Shown here: piece by piece, positions 9,587-18,441 of the stretch
Layout: every line of letters begins with the position of its first letter
Position numbering within the stretch: position 1 is the stretch's first letter
Assembly (NCBI RefSeq): GCF_018139545.1
Contig: NZ_JAGSPJ010000002.1
Coordinates: 248,001 to 312,000, forward strand
Length of the DNA stretch: 64,000 nucleotides
Direction of reading: 5' to 3'
Origin: Affinundibacterium fentianense
GTDB lineage: Bacteria; Pseudomonadota; Gammaproteobacteria; Burkholderiales; Burkholderiaceae_D
Notes under the pieces: model-generated
The model's database searches: none
Seen by the model: only the letters and a program-made list of their open reading frames with translations
What the model was told of the DNA's origin: nothing
Translations under genes and position numbers: made by a program

Positions 9587-9911
9587 AAATGGCTTCTCAT
9601 TTTGAAAAAATACTACTGTCATAAGTGTCATATATGACAAATACGAAGATAGCATAATAAACTTAACCTGATAACAAATTTATTACCCACTCAGTTACGT
9701 TAATGTAGTGCAATGAAGACGAGCACTCGCGCAAACCTGACTGAAATAAATTGAAGCAATAAAAATATCGAAACACAGAGTCTTAATCACGGTTTTCGAA
9801 TACTGGAATTTTCAATAATGCTCTTGCTGAGTGTTATTGAGATCAGTTCAATCAAAATCCGTGCTATCGATAAATCGCCTTTTGTGATTTGGCCAACCCA
9901 AGTAAAAGAAT
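9587..9911. other. Divergent intergenic promoter region
   Basis: AT-rich region between the minus-strand winged-helix gene and the plus-strand exported-protein gene. Both promoters must lie here. I could not pick convincing -35/-10 pairs by eye, and no RNA structure stands out. Confidence 0.4.
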
Positions 9912-12605
9912 GTGAAAAATAAAATGCAATCACGAGAAAAATTAAAAGACATAGTCCGATCAAAGCAACAAGTGACTAGCGTAGTGAATGGTGCAATTTT
10001 CTGTGGGACATTGCTCATGCTTGTACCTGCAAATGCACAAGTCAAAAACACTTTCGCAGAAGCTCCCTCCTCAAATTCGCTTGAGAACCTAAACGCAAAT
10101 CAGTTCATTGCGAATCAACTCGGCTATCACTATCAACTTAGCGGTACGACAAATCTCTCGATTGCAGCGCAAAGCGACAATCGATTTGGTACTGGCGCAA
10201 ATATTCAGGCTAACTATAGCGGTGAAGACATTGCCTTAAGTGGTCTTTATAGAAAACTACAACATGCTCATTACAGCCTAATGGGCGCATCAGCAAAAAT
10301 TGGTTTTATGAACGTGACAGGCACTTATAGTACCGGTGCGCAATCAGCAAAAAAAGTGACTAATCACGACGACGCGAATGGCAATATTCAAGGTGACAAG
10401 AAAACCATAGCATTAACGTTCGCTGAGTTCGGCATTCTCAAGAATCTTGGTTTTAAATTCAGCCAAGCAAAAACCGATAGCAGGATCCTAAAAACCTCAC
10501 AGGAAGTCATCACAGAGGTCAGCACCACAGATCTATCACAAATGATAGAAACACTGACCAAAACTTATCAACACAATATGACCGTGGATTGGACTGGTGG
10601 CAGAGCAAGAGATATTTCTTTGATCGGCGGATTGCTGTTTACACCGAACCACTATCTCGAGTTTTCGCTTGGCAGTCAACGTATCGATGCTGTCGATGCC
10701 AATACAAAATCCTCCATCGGTGGTCTGGGTTACTCCTATCTCCTGTCAAATGATGTGAAGCTTAAATTAGGCGCAACGTCGTCACATCAAAATCGCAGTA
10801 TATTTTTCGAATATGCGCAAAGATTTGCAGATACGAGTGGCCAAGTTATCCTAGGTATGAAGCGCAATACCTATAGCAATAACATAGCGCCTAACACGAT
10901 GTTTTACGCAGGTTTTTCTTGGACTTTCGACACCGTTAATCGCACATTTACGTCATTGACATCATCCATACATAACAACCCAAGTACCAATTTGCTCACC
11001 GCAATGAACTCCGGGCTGGTTGATCCGCAGGCGCTTGGACATATCAGAACAACACAAACAAAAAATCTCCTTAGTCAAAACGCAACATATACACCGAAGG
11101 CAATCACGGCGACGGTATCAAAACTCACAGTCCTACCTGATGGTCGCATTCAACTTACGTTCAATGCACCAGCGGCGAGTTCCATGTCGCCTACATCAAT
11201 CGCAGAAATAAAAAATCCACCACCAGCGAATCAGAGTGTCACCTACACCGTAGACATTCGCAATGCAGACAACACAACGGAGAGCCACGTCGTCCCGACG
11301 GGCATGCTCACTTGGACATCTCCTCGAGCCTACAGTGCTGGCACCTACAGCATAGTTTTGAAAACCACTAATACGGTCAATGGAAAAGTTGCTTCCAGCA
11401 TGAGCGACGTTCTTTCAGCCACAATATTGGGCGATCAAGCGGCACAGGTACAAGAGTTGAATATTATTAGCCTGAATTACCTTGATGCAATTATCAGTTA
11501 TGGCGTTGTGGATTTAGATGGCGTACGCAATCAATCTTGGTCTGCCACGACAGCCAATGGTCAAGTCCTGAACATCGTCAATGACGAGAACAAAAAACAA
11601 TTGACCATTACCGGGGCAACGCCAGGTAGTACGGTAACGGTAAAACACCAATTTGAGACCGCGATAAGGAAAGCTGACGGAACATTAAATTGGGTAGCAG
11701 GTGAGAAAAACACGCTTATTACGCTCAAACTCGCTAGTGATCATCCGACACAAATGGCGCTCGAGGTGAATGGAGTTACGTCTAACAGTGCTGTGGCGAC
11801 ATGCAATTTGACGGATGCTGATGGCATACAAAATGCCCTATGCAGCATCAAGGATGGTAACAACGTTTTGATAACGCAGTGGAATCCTAGTCAAAACAAT
11901 CAAACAATCACCAATTTGCTTCCGCTAACGACCTATCAACTTTACGTGTCGGGTCAATCGGTAAAAATCAATCCAGACAACACCAAGACTTTTGCCGTAG
12001 CTGAAAAAAATCTAAGCTTTACCACCTTGGTTACACCGGACGCGCAGGCGCCCGTGATTACCCTCAATGGCGCAAGCACAATTAATGTCGTACAAGGACA
12101 ACCCTACACAGAGTCAGGTGCAAGCTGCGTTGATAATAAGGATGCCACTTGTACTGTAGTGATTACTGGAAATGTCAATACAACAGTGGCCGCAGACTAT
12201 ACTCTCACCTATACAGCGACAGACTCCGCTGGAAATGTGAGCGTCAAAACAAGAACGGTAAAAGTAGTTGCGGCGATAGATACTCCAGCTCAAGTCACTC
12301 TTCCGTCTACAACGATCACGAAAACAAGCATTACCTTCTCAGGAGGATCAGTATTTGATATTGATGCAGCAGAAGGATTCAACTACAACATCCGGTATAT
12401 CGTAAAAGATATGAGCGGACATATCGTGTCAAGCATGGCACTCAATCCAGGAACCAAATACCAATATATCATGCGATACAATGCGTGGAACAAGGTCACT
12501 AACTCCATCATCACTGGAATTGGCACAAGTCCAATCTTATTCACTACACAGGCAGATGAACCAACATTTTGTGAGCTATATCCAACCCACCCAAACTGCC
12601 AATAA
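9912..12605 (+). CDS. Large exported surface protein: barrel-like N half, Fn3/Ig-like C half
   Basis: An 897-residue protein starting at GTG 9912; an ATG at 9924 (MQSREK) is an alternative. The signal peptide is long, with a hydrophobic core GAIFCGTLLMLVPANAQ. Residues about 60-350 have alternating hydrophobic/polar strands with repeated aromatic ends (GANIQANYSGEDIALSGLYR, HYLEFSLGSQRIDA, TMFYAGFSWTFD), which resembles an outer-membrane beta barrel. From about 395 come two or more fibronectin-type-III-like modules (TVLPDGRIQLTFNAP, TPGSTVTVKHQF, TNLLPLTTYQLYVSGQ). An HYR/DUF5011-like Ig domain follows (APVITLNGASTINVVQGQPY, DYTLTYTATDSAGNVSVKT). The chain ends CELYPTHPNCQ, with two Cys that could pair. 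A barrel in front of adhesion-type modules is unusual, because autotransporters have the reverse order. Domain borders are by eye; adhesin or surface-anchored protein is inference. Confidence 0.65.
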   Translation: MKNKMQSREKLKDIVRSKQQVTSVVNGAIFCGTLLMLVPANAQVKNTFAEAPSSNSLENLNANQFIANQLGYHYQLSGTTNLSIAAQSDNRFGTGANIQANYSGEDIALSGLYRKLQHAHYSLMGASAKIGFMNVTGTYSTGAQSAKKVTNHDDANGNIQGDKKTIALTFAEFGILKNLGFKFSQAKTDSRILKTSQEVITEVSTTDLSQMIETLTKTYQHNMTVDWTGGRARDISLIGGLLFTPNHYLEFSLGSQRIDAVDANTKSSIGGLGYSYLLSNDVKLKLGATSSHQNRSIFFEYAQRFADTSGQVILGMKRNTYSNNIAPNTMFYAGFSWTFDTVNRTFTSLTSSIHNNPSTNLLTAMNSGLVDPQALGHIRTTQTKNLLSQNATYTPKAITATVSKLTVLPDGRIQLTFNAPAASSMSPTSIAEIKNPPPANQSVTYTVDIRNADNTTESHVVPTGMLTWTSPRAYSAGTYSIVLKTTNTVNGKVASSMSDVLSATILGDQAAQVQELNIISLNYLDAIISYGVVDLDGVRNQSWSATTANGQVLNIVNDENKKQLTITGATPGSTVTVKHQFETAIRKADGTLNWVAGEKNTLITLKLASDHPTQMALEVNGVTSNSAVATCNLTDADGIQNALCSIKDGNNVLITQWNPSQNNQTITNLLPLTTYQLYVSGQSVKINPDNTKTFAVAEKNLSFTTLVTPDAQAPVITLNGASTINVVQGQPYTESGASCVDNKDATCTVVITGNVNTTVAADYTLTYTATDSAGNVSVKTRTVKVVAAIDTPAQVTLPSTTITKTSITFSGGSVFDIDAAEGFNYNIRYIVKDMSGHIVSSMALNPGTKYQYIMRYNAWNKVTNSIITGIGTSPILFTTQADEPTFCELYPTHPNCQ

Positions 12606-13346
12606 CTATCCCTGTTGGGGTAAATGGGCTCGCAATCAATGCGGATAGTGGTGATGGCATCGGCAAAAGAGTGAGCCCTAGATATTTTTCTGATGAATTC
12701 CCCAACTCCAATATTTGCAAAAGTGCGGCGATAAAAGAACAATGGAGGCGGCCAAAGACAATGCATAGAAATAAGCAATCTTCGTCGCCTTCGTTAAAAA
12801 TAGTAAATTACCAACAGACTAATTATTTTCAACTAAATTTGAGGATGCCATTCGATGGGTATTTCATGGAATCGGAAAGAGCTTGATCGCAAGAAACTCT
12901 GTGCCAGCCAAGTGTATGAAACTGATAAAGCTTTCGACTCCAAAGCAAAAAAAAACAAACAAACGTTAACCTCACTTTTCAGTGGTTATTTTTTGTCGAC
13001 ATTGTCTGAATCAACAACATAGTGACGCTTGGGAGAAAGCACTGACACCAAGGAGGGTAAGCATCAGTCCTTGCTAGGTGAAAAGCCAATCTAAAAGGCG
13101 AAGAAAACATGTGCAAACTGTCGAGATAAAATTTGTTGTAACACAAAAAAATATCCACCGTTTTCCTTCGCTGTCAGACTGGGTATATCAGAGCAATCAG
13201 CGATGTGATGTTGAAGAAAATGATGCGTCTATTTTTTCCATTACGGCATCGCTACGCGAGAAGTATCGCAATAACACACCGTCTGCAATTGAGGGTGACG
13301 ATACCAGCCCATCTTGCTTACATTGCCGAACAGATATGAGTCAAAA
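12606..13346. other. Gene-poor stretch between surface protein and pilins
   Basis: No convincing gene is seen. An open frame from GTG 13078 (94 codons) lacks a ribosome site, has no recognisable features and runs into the repeat, so I leave it out. The stretch holds a possible terminator at 12966-12997 and a short hairpin CAAGGA...TCCTTG around 13051-13073. It could contain an untranslated RNA or degraded gene remnants. Confidence 0.45.
12966..12997 (+). terminator. Possible rho-independent terminator
   Basis: TAACC(TC)ACT-TTTC-AGTGGTTA is followed by TTTTTTG. The 8-bp stem has a 2-nt bulge. It lies 360 bp past the large exported-protein gene, so either that transcript has a long 3' region or a small RNA ends here. 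Confidence 0.4.
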
Positions 13347-13479
13347 AAAATCGATGCGGTAAAAAAAATGGCAAGCCCGGATCACGGGACTTGCCATTTT
13401 GTTTGGACTTTACCTGTTCAATTCGACTGCTTGACTCTCACAGGTGATTCGGACTGGCGAATGAAGTATCCAAATTAGT
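13347..13479. repeat. 133-bp direct repeat, copy 2, with terminator hairpin
   Basis: Second copy of the element at 8083-8215. The hairpin (13365-13378 with 13386-13400) has one transition compared with copy 1. On the plus strand this gives a C-A mismatch, but on the minus strand it gives a G-U wobble, so folding is preserved in the direction of the pilin transcript, where it is followed by eight T. It lies three bases beyond the stop codon of the distal pilin gene. Confidence 0.95.
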
Positions 13480-13482
13480 CAC

Positions 13483-13998
13483 CTAGCAGCCAGTCGTAAC
13501 CAAAGTAAAAGTGGGACTCGCCGTCGCAGAGGCTGGCTCTGCGTACTTCACATAGCATGTCAATCCTTTTCCCGTTCCTGCAACGCTAACGGGAATTGCC
13601 GCAATCTCAGTCGTACTGGTTAAGGGTGAGTTCGCTGTCGCCGCGCTTCCTGCAGGAATGATCGTATAGTCGCTCGTGTTCAAACCTGCTGCCAAAGCTA
13701 AGTTGCTATCTGCTTTCGGATAACCAGAGGCAAAGGCGGTCGAAAATGTCACAACTGTGCCCTCCATCGTTACCGTAGTAGGGACCGGCGAGGTGACCAA
13801 ATATTTACCTTTTGCCATCGATGCAACCGAAGTTAATGCTCCTTTCGCTGCTTTCAAAGACGCGATACGTGCATCGCCGCCAAGATCCGCAAATTTGGGC
13901 AGCGCAGTTGCTGCTAATATGCCCAAAATGACGATGACCACGATGAGCTCGATTAAAGTAAAACCTCTAGACTGACTGTAGTTAATACGATCATTCAT
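13483..13998 (-). CDS. Type IV pilin / pseudopilin-like prepilin, distal copy
   Basis: A 171-residue class III-signal protein. The N-terminus is short and positive, then G/FTLIELIVVIVILGILAATA, the prepilin peptidase site with Glu5. The Gly before Phe is residue 12, so the leader is 12 residues. After the hydrophobic helix comes LPKFADLGGDARIASLKAAKGAL, and two cysteines near the end (LTCYVKY and the final TTGC) can close the C-terminal D-loop. The overall plan resembles MshA-type or minor pilins. The start follows AGGA. It is a close paralogue of the gene just upstream and most likely cotranscribed with it. No pilus assembly genes are in the window, so the assembly machinery must be elsewhere. 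Confidence 0.9.
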   Translation of the reverse strand: MNDRINYSQSRGFTLIELIVVIVILGILAATALPKFADLGGDARIASLKAAKGALTSVASMAKGKYLVTSPVPTTVTMEGTVVTFSTAFASGYPKADSNLALAAGLNTSDYTIIPAGSAATANSPLTSTTEIAAIPVSVAGTGKGLTCYVKYAEPASATASPTFTLVTTGC

Positions 13999-14056
13999 AC
14001 TATCTTCCTAAAAAAAGGAGAATCCCACACTGTAGATTGCTCTTAACCGACCTCGA

Positions 14057-14560
14057 TTAGCAGCCTGTGGATGTGACGGCAAATGTCGGACTGCCCGTGG
14101 TCGTGGTCGGCTCTGTGTACTTGACATAGCAGGTCAATCCAGCGGGAGAACCCGACACACTCGCGGGTATCAATGCAATTTCAGTGGCGGTGGTGGCGGG
14201 TGAATTTGCGGTCGCAGCACTGCCCGATGCAACCAAGGTGTAATCACTCGAGCCTAATCCGGCTGCTTGCGCCAAGCCTGAATCTGCTTTCGGATATCCC
14301 GAAGCAACCACCGTCGCAAACGTAACTGTTGCGCCTTCAAACGTAACCGTCGTCGGCGCTGGTGAAGTCAGCAAATATTTCCCTTTGGCCATAGCAGAAA
14401 CAGAACTTAAAGCCCCTTTGGCTGCTTGTAAAGAGGCGATCCGTGCATCACCACCAAGATTCGCGAACTTTGGCAATGCGGTCGCAGCCAAAATACCCAG
14501 AATCACAATCACCACAATCAATTCGATTAAGGTAAAACCATTCGATTTCGTCAGTTTCAT
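14057..14560 (-). CDS. Type IV pilin / pseudopilin-like prepilin, proximal copy
   Basis: A prepilin of 167 residues from ATG 14560 (MKLTKSNG/FTLIEL), chosen because AGGA lies about 8 bases upstream. An ATG two codons earlier is too close to that site. The leader is 8 residues, shorter than in the distal copy. The first 60 mature residues are almost identical to the paralogue, while the C-terminal region (TTTTGSPTFAVTSTGC) has diverged but keeps both Cys. The 58-bp gap to the next pilin suggests one transcript. Tandem pilins of this type often make alternate subunits or a major/minor pair. Confidence 0.9.
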   Translation of the reverse strand: MKLTKSNGFTLIELIVVIVILGILAATALPKFANLGGDARIASLQAAKGALSSVSAMAKGKYLLTSPAPTTVTFEGATVTFATVVASGYPKADSGLAQAAGLGSSDYTLVASGSAATANSPATTATEIALIPASVSGSPAGLTCYVKYTEPTTTTGSPTFAVTSTGC

Positions 14561-14950
14561 AACCATTCCTGTATCTAGATAGGTGCAAATAATTAAAAAT
14601 AATTAGGTCTCATTTGGGTAGACCTGCGGCAACTTTCAGTATCGCTGAACTCCTCTGGCTTGACAAGTCTGATTGACGAAAAAGCCCTTCAAAACAAAGT
14701 CTAGATGGGCCTCAAGAGGCGTCCCAATGTTGCCAACGTCAATTTACAAATGAATACTCAAACCGACATCCAGGCAACACCTATGGCGGACTTGATTAAA
14801 TAAACCCTTGCGTCGATTGAATTGCAATCATGCTTACCCATCGTTCCATTCACCGATGCAACAGTGTGGATTTGCTTAATGTTGCCGGTCGAGGCAACGC
14901 CGACAGCTTGCCACAAAAAAAAGAGATGAAACGCGCAAATGCTTCAAAGG
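14561..14950. other. Intergenic region upstream of the pilins
   Basis: No gene is seen. It contains a small perfect hairpin GCCTC-AA-GAGGC near 14712. The pilin promoter should lie close to 14600-14700. I looked for a sigma-54 element, common upstream of pilA, and did not find one. Confidence 0.4.
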
Positions 14951-15394
14951 CTAGCTTTGAGGAATTGATGCCTCCGCGTAGAGACGCTGCCAATAGTGGT
15001 CTGCCATTCGCGTAACATGTTCACGCGAACGCGTGCCAATGACGATGATATTTTTTGCCAATCCCGACGACGCAAGAGCATGCCGCAAACATATCGACGA
15101 ATCACCGAAAAAAGCTAACTCATCATAGACTTTGGCGCGAGGAGAAACAGGATCACTTTTTAAATTCTCCGGTCGATCGCGCACTGATTCAAGCGCAAAC
15201 ACCATGCAAGCACCCACTGTCGCACTTTGCTTGGTATGTCCATGACAACCTGGAAAACTGAGATCCATCATTTTTTGGATGAATTTTTTTCGAGATACCA
15301 TCCAATTTGGATGGGTAGTTTGGCGTGGAGTCACACTCTCAGAAATAAGCCACTGACGATCAAAAACCACGACTTCTTCGGAAAACAAAGACAT
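14951..15394 (-). pseudogene. Possible remnant of an aldo/keto-reductase-like gene
   Basis: An open frame of 147 codons without a ribosome site. The last 50 residues (CLRHALASSGLAKNIIVIGT followed by RSREHVTRMAD) resemble the C-terminal end of aldo/keto reductases, where a conserved (V/I)G-x-R-S motif binds NADP. The N-terminal two thirds show no TIM-barrel start and no catalytic Asp/Tyr/Lys/His. It may be a truncated, decayed gene or an unrelated small protein. It lies downstream of the LysR gene on the same strand. Confidence 0.3.
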
Positions 15395-15436
15395 AAAAAC
15401 ATCATTTCATTCAAGCATTCATTACACAACAGCGGC

Positions 15437-15484
15437 ATTTTCGGTGCCATTTTCGGCGTCATTATCGGCGTCACTATCGGCGTC
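15437..15484. repeat. Four tandem 12-bp units
   Basis: The units are ATTTTCGGTGCC, ATTTTCGGCGTC, ATTATCGGCGTC and ACTATCGGCGTC, with a further partial ACTAG. They lie in the gap just past the LysR stop codon. No gene clearly covers them. The in-frame reading on either strand gives four-residue periodic peptides only by virtue of the 12-bp unit. Confidence 0.85.
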
Positions 15485-15499
15485 ACTAGTTGCGCTGTT

Positions 15500-16390
15500 T
15501 CAGCGCCCTTGCGCCTCATTCACCAGCCATTGATGAAACGCAAGGAAAGCTGGGTTCTCTTTCATATCAGCGGCATAGATCAAGTAGTAATCGAGTCGCA
15601 GCGGTGTCTCGACATTAAAAGGACGCACCAAGCGACCCGCTGCAATATCGTATTCCACCAACAACGCCTGCCCGAGCGCCACGCCTTGTCCATCAATCGC
15701 AGCTTGCAGCGCCATCAAAGCAAGCGTGAACAAAGGTCCTTTTCGGCTATGCACATCTTTATCCGTCACCCCCAAAGTGGCAAACCATGAATGCCAACTG
15801 GGATAATCTGGATCATTCATTGCACTGACTTCGTGTAATAAAGTTTGCCTACCTAGATCTGAAGGTTGCGACATCGCTTTTGCGACAGCAGGACTACACA
15901 CAGGGAACACTTCCGTCGCAATAAATGGCTCGATCCGAAAATCGGCAAACTGAGTACGGCGAAAATCAATAGAGATATCGCAATCACGGTAACTTCGATC
16001 CACTTCCGACACGATCTCGACCCGGACGTGTGGATGACGATTTAAAAAGCGATAGAGGCGCGGAACTAACCACTTGGATCCAAATGAAGGCGGGACACCC
16101 ACGCGCAACAGCACATTGTTATCATTTAGCAGTGCATCGGTTGCCTGTTGAAAAATCTTAAAACCTTCGCGGATGCGAGGCAAATAACGTTCGCCCGCTT
16201 CAGTGAGTTTCAACACATTATTACTGCGTTGAAATAGGTCTAAACCCAAAAAATCTTCCAACAACTTAATCTGATGGCTAACCGCAGCGTTCGTCACATG
16301 TAATTCTTCCGCAGCACGCGTAAAGTTCAGTCGCCGCGCGGCAACTTCAAAAACTTTTAATGCGTTTAATGGCGGAAGACGTTTCGACAT
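15500..16390 (-). CDS. LysR-family regulator (GcvA-like)
   Basis: A transcriptional regulator of 296 residues from ATG 16390 (MSKRLPPLNALKVFEVAAR), chosen because TGAGG lies 5 bases upstream; an in-frame start nine codons earlier lacks this. The N-terminal helix-turn-helix is textbook for GcvA/AmpR types (RLNFTRAAEELHVTNAAVSH, QIKLLEDFLGLDLFQR). The effector domain contains VGVPPSFGSKWLVPRL and GQGVALGQALLVEYDIAAGR. It is divergent from the dgoK-ridA-...-deacylase genes, the usual arrangement for the activator of a neighbouring catabolic operon. The inducer is unknown; a keto-deoxy sugar acid or D-amino-acid derivative is plausible. Confidence 0.92.
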   Translation of the reverse strand: MSKRLPPLNALKVFEVAARRLNFTRAAEELHVTNAAVSHQIKLLEDFLGLDLFQRSNNVLKLTEAGERYLPRIREGFKIFQQATDALLNDNNVLLRVGVPPSFGSKWLVPRLYRFLNRHPHVRVEIVSEVDRSYRDCDISIDFRRTQFADFRIEPFIATEVFPVCSPAVAKAMSQPSDLGRQTLLHEVSAMNDPDYPSWHSWFATLGVTDKDVHSRKGPLFTLALMALQAAIDGQGVALGQALLVEYDIAAGRLVRPFNVETPLRLDYYLIYAADMKENPAFLAFHQWLVNEAQGR

Positions 16391-16428
16391 AGTAGCCTCA
16401 TTGAAAAACGATACCATATCAGAACTTC

Positions 16429-16463
16429 ATTTAATAAAATTTAATGAATGCTTGAAATTTAAT
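16429..16463. promoter_or_regulatory. Three direct repeats ATTTAAT upstream of LysR gene
   Basis: ATTTAAT occurs at 16429-16435, 16439-16445 and 16457-16463, 38 to 72 bp upstream of the regulator start. Spacings of 10 and 18 bp are close to one and two helix turns. LysR proteins often bind their own promoter, so these are candidate contacts. They could also simply be part of an AT-rich promoter. Confidence 0.35.
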
Positions 16464-16836
16464 TGTTGTTCTGAAGCAGGCTTAATCGGGAGAAATAATG
16501 CTAAGATTTTGCCCATAAGCAAAAAGAAAAACCAAACATAAACCCTCCTCTACGCCGCACCACGTCTCATTAGTTATCAAAAACATCAATTACTAAAAAT
16601 TTTCTCATTTATTTTTTCTTAATGACATCTCAAATATTCCTCGCTTGCCCACCTCGCATTGCCCCGTTAAGCTCACAAACATCAATTCGAGCGTGATGAT
16701 GATGAATTTTGTGCGTGCCTATTCCTCCAAACAAGAACGCCAATCAACGATTCTCGGCTCGGCTAACAGGTGCTGTTCGTGTTTGCTCCAAACATTTCAA
16801 ACAACGCCCTCCCATTTCATTTAGGTCTTATTAGAC
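16464..16836. other. LysR/dgoK divergent intergenic region
   Basis: No gene is seen in this part. It should hold the promoter of the dgoK operon and the main LysR site. No clear sigma-70 pair or RNA motif could be assigned by eye. Confidence 0.4.
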
Positions 16837-17838
16837 ATGACTTACATTATTACGATTGATACCGGCACTACCAATACCCGTGTGACTCTTTGGCTTGATG
16901 GCAAAGTGGCAGCGCATCAAGCTTGTGAAGTCGGTGTACGTGACACAGCCATCACGGGTAACCGAGAAAAACTCCAAAAGGGTGTACGCGATACGATACA
17001 AAAGACCTTAGCGACAGCCAAGGTCGATGCCGAGCAAATCGATCTGGTAATCGGTTCCGGCATGATTAGTTCAAATGTAGGCTTATTTGAATTACCACAT
17101 GTACCTGCACCGGCTGGCTTGCAACAACTGGCGCGTGGCATGGTCTCTGTCACCATTCCCGAAGTATTTACCAAGCCCATCTGGTTTGTACCTGGCGTGA
17201 AGAATGTTGTTGAAAATATTGGCTTACATAACTGCGAAGCCATGGATATGATGCGAGGCGAAGAAGTTGAAGTGATGAGCGTGATCGAACAACTCGCCAT
17301 TACTGGCCCAGCCATGATGGTGATGCCCGGCTCGCACTCCAAGTTTGTTTGCATCGACGAGAAAAATCGCATTACTGGTTGCGTCACGACGCTTGCCGGC
17401 GAATTAATGTATGTGATTACCCACAATACTATCTTGGCACAATCTCTCGATGCCCAATTCGCCCACTCGATCAATGAGGAAATGCTTCTGGCTGGCGCGC
17501 AATCCGCTCAGACCATAGGACTGGGACGTACCTGTTTTAACGTTCGCACACTCGACCAATTCACGATTTATGAACGGAATGATCGAGCAAATTTCTTGCT
17601 CGGTGCAATCCTCGGTGCCGACTTATTGACACTCAAAAACAGCACTGCAATCAAAATGATGCCCGGCACACCCGTCGTCATTTGTGGCAAACCTATCATG
17701 AAAGAAGCACTCGCCATTTTGATTCAAAACGACGATTATTTTTCAGGAAAAATCACGGTGGTCGCAGACGAAACGCAAGCGCACCTTGCGGGACAGGGAG
17801 CGATCTTGGTTGCAACTGCTCGCGGCCTAGTTAAGTGA
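16837..17838 (+). CDS. dgoK: 2-dehydro-3-deoxygalactonokinase family sugar kinase
   Basis: A 333-residue member of the DgoK family, which phosphorylates 2-keto-3-deoxy-galactonate (or close keto-deoxy acids) at O6 using ATP. The N-terminal phosphate-binding loop DTGTTNTRVTLW is characteristic, followed by VIGSGMISSNVGL, VMPGSHSKFV and LAGELMYVITHNTIL, which match the family's conserved blocks. It is the first gene after the LysR regulator. No KDPGal aldolase is adjacent, so the next step is elsewhere or the true substrate differs. Confidence 0.9.
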   Translation: MTYIITIDTGTTNTRVTLWLDGKVAAHQACEVGVRDTAITGNREKLQKGVRDTIQKTLATAKVDAEQIDLVIGSGMISSNVGLFELPHVPAPAGLQQLARGMVSVTIPEVFTKPIWFVPGVKNVVENIGLHNCEAMDMMRGEEVEVMSVIEQLAITGPAMMVMPGSHSKFVCIDEKNRITGCVTTLAGELMYVITHNTILAQSLDAQFAHSINEEMLLAGAQSAQTIGLGRTCFNVRTLDQFTIYERNDRANFLLGAILGADLLTLKNSTAIKMMPGTPVVICGKPIMKEALAILIQNDDYFSGKITVVADETQAHLAGQGAILVATARGLVK

Positions 17839-17963
17839 ATGAAGTAAATTAGGAAAAATACCCATACGTTGTTCTCACGTGAAACAAGTATGCTCCGCTG
17901 CTGCAAAACCCAAATTAATCCATCTCTCTATCTTTTTTCGCCAATCAACCTCCATCAACAATC

Positions 17964-18356
17964 ATGACTAACGACATTCAACGCTTTGGCAATATTCCTT
18001 CTGGTGCTGGCGGTCAACGCCTGCCCTTTTCTCCTGCAGTTAGGGCGGGCGATTTTGTATTCTGCTCAGGTCAAGTGGCGATGAAAGAAAATGGGGAGAT
18101 CGAAACAGGTGGCATCGAATCGCAAACCCGTCGCACCATGGAAAACGTCAAGAAAGTATTAGCGTTGGCTGGCTGTGAATTAAGCGACGTAGTTAAAGTC
18201 TGTGTCTGGCTCGACGACACGCGCGATTTCTGGACTTTCAATCGTATCTACACCGAATATTTTGGCGAACATCCACCAGCCCGCTCATGCGTGCAATCTG
18301 CAATGATGGTGGATTGCAAAGTCGAGATCGAGGTCACGGCGTATAAACCCGTTTAG
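17964..18356 (+). CDS. RidA/YjgF-family protein
   Basis: A 130-residue Rid protein. Family features are PFSPAVRAGDFVFCSGQVA, the GD...GQ block, and the C-terminal region PPARSCVQSAMMVDCKVEIE, including the Arg that binds the carboxylate of enamine/imine substrates in RidA. Such proteins hydrolyse reactive 2-aminoacrylate-type intermediates to keto acids. Placement with a D-amino-acid dehydratase-like PLP enzyme a few genes downstream makes imine clearance a sensible role. Subfamily (RidA versus Rid4-7) is not decided. Confidence 0.9.
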   Translation: MTNDIQRFGNIPSGAGGQRLPFSPAVRAGDFVFCSGQVAMKENGEIETGGIESQTRRTMENVKKVLALAGCELSDVVKVCVWLDDTRDFWTFNRIYTEYFGEHPPARSCVQSAMMVDCKVEIEVTAYKPV

Positions 18357-18441
18357 TCTTCAAAAACCACCGAGCCGACCACAAGCCTAGCCAACTCAAA
18401 AAGTCGCACCGTGCTCGCACCCTAGTATTTTAGAGGAAGTC

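Noticed and set aside
13078..13362. 94-codon frame starting with GTG
   Set aside because: No ribosome site, no recognisable family, and it runs into the 133-bp repeat.
15227..15790. 187-codon plus-strand frame containing the 12-bp repeat
   Set aside because: Overlaps the LysR gene in antisense and looks like a shadow; no family features.
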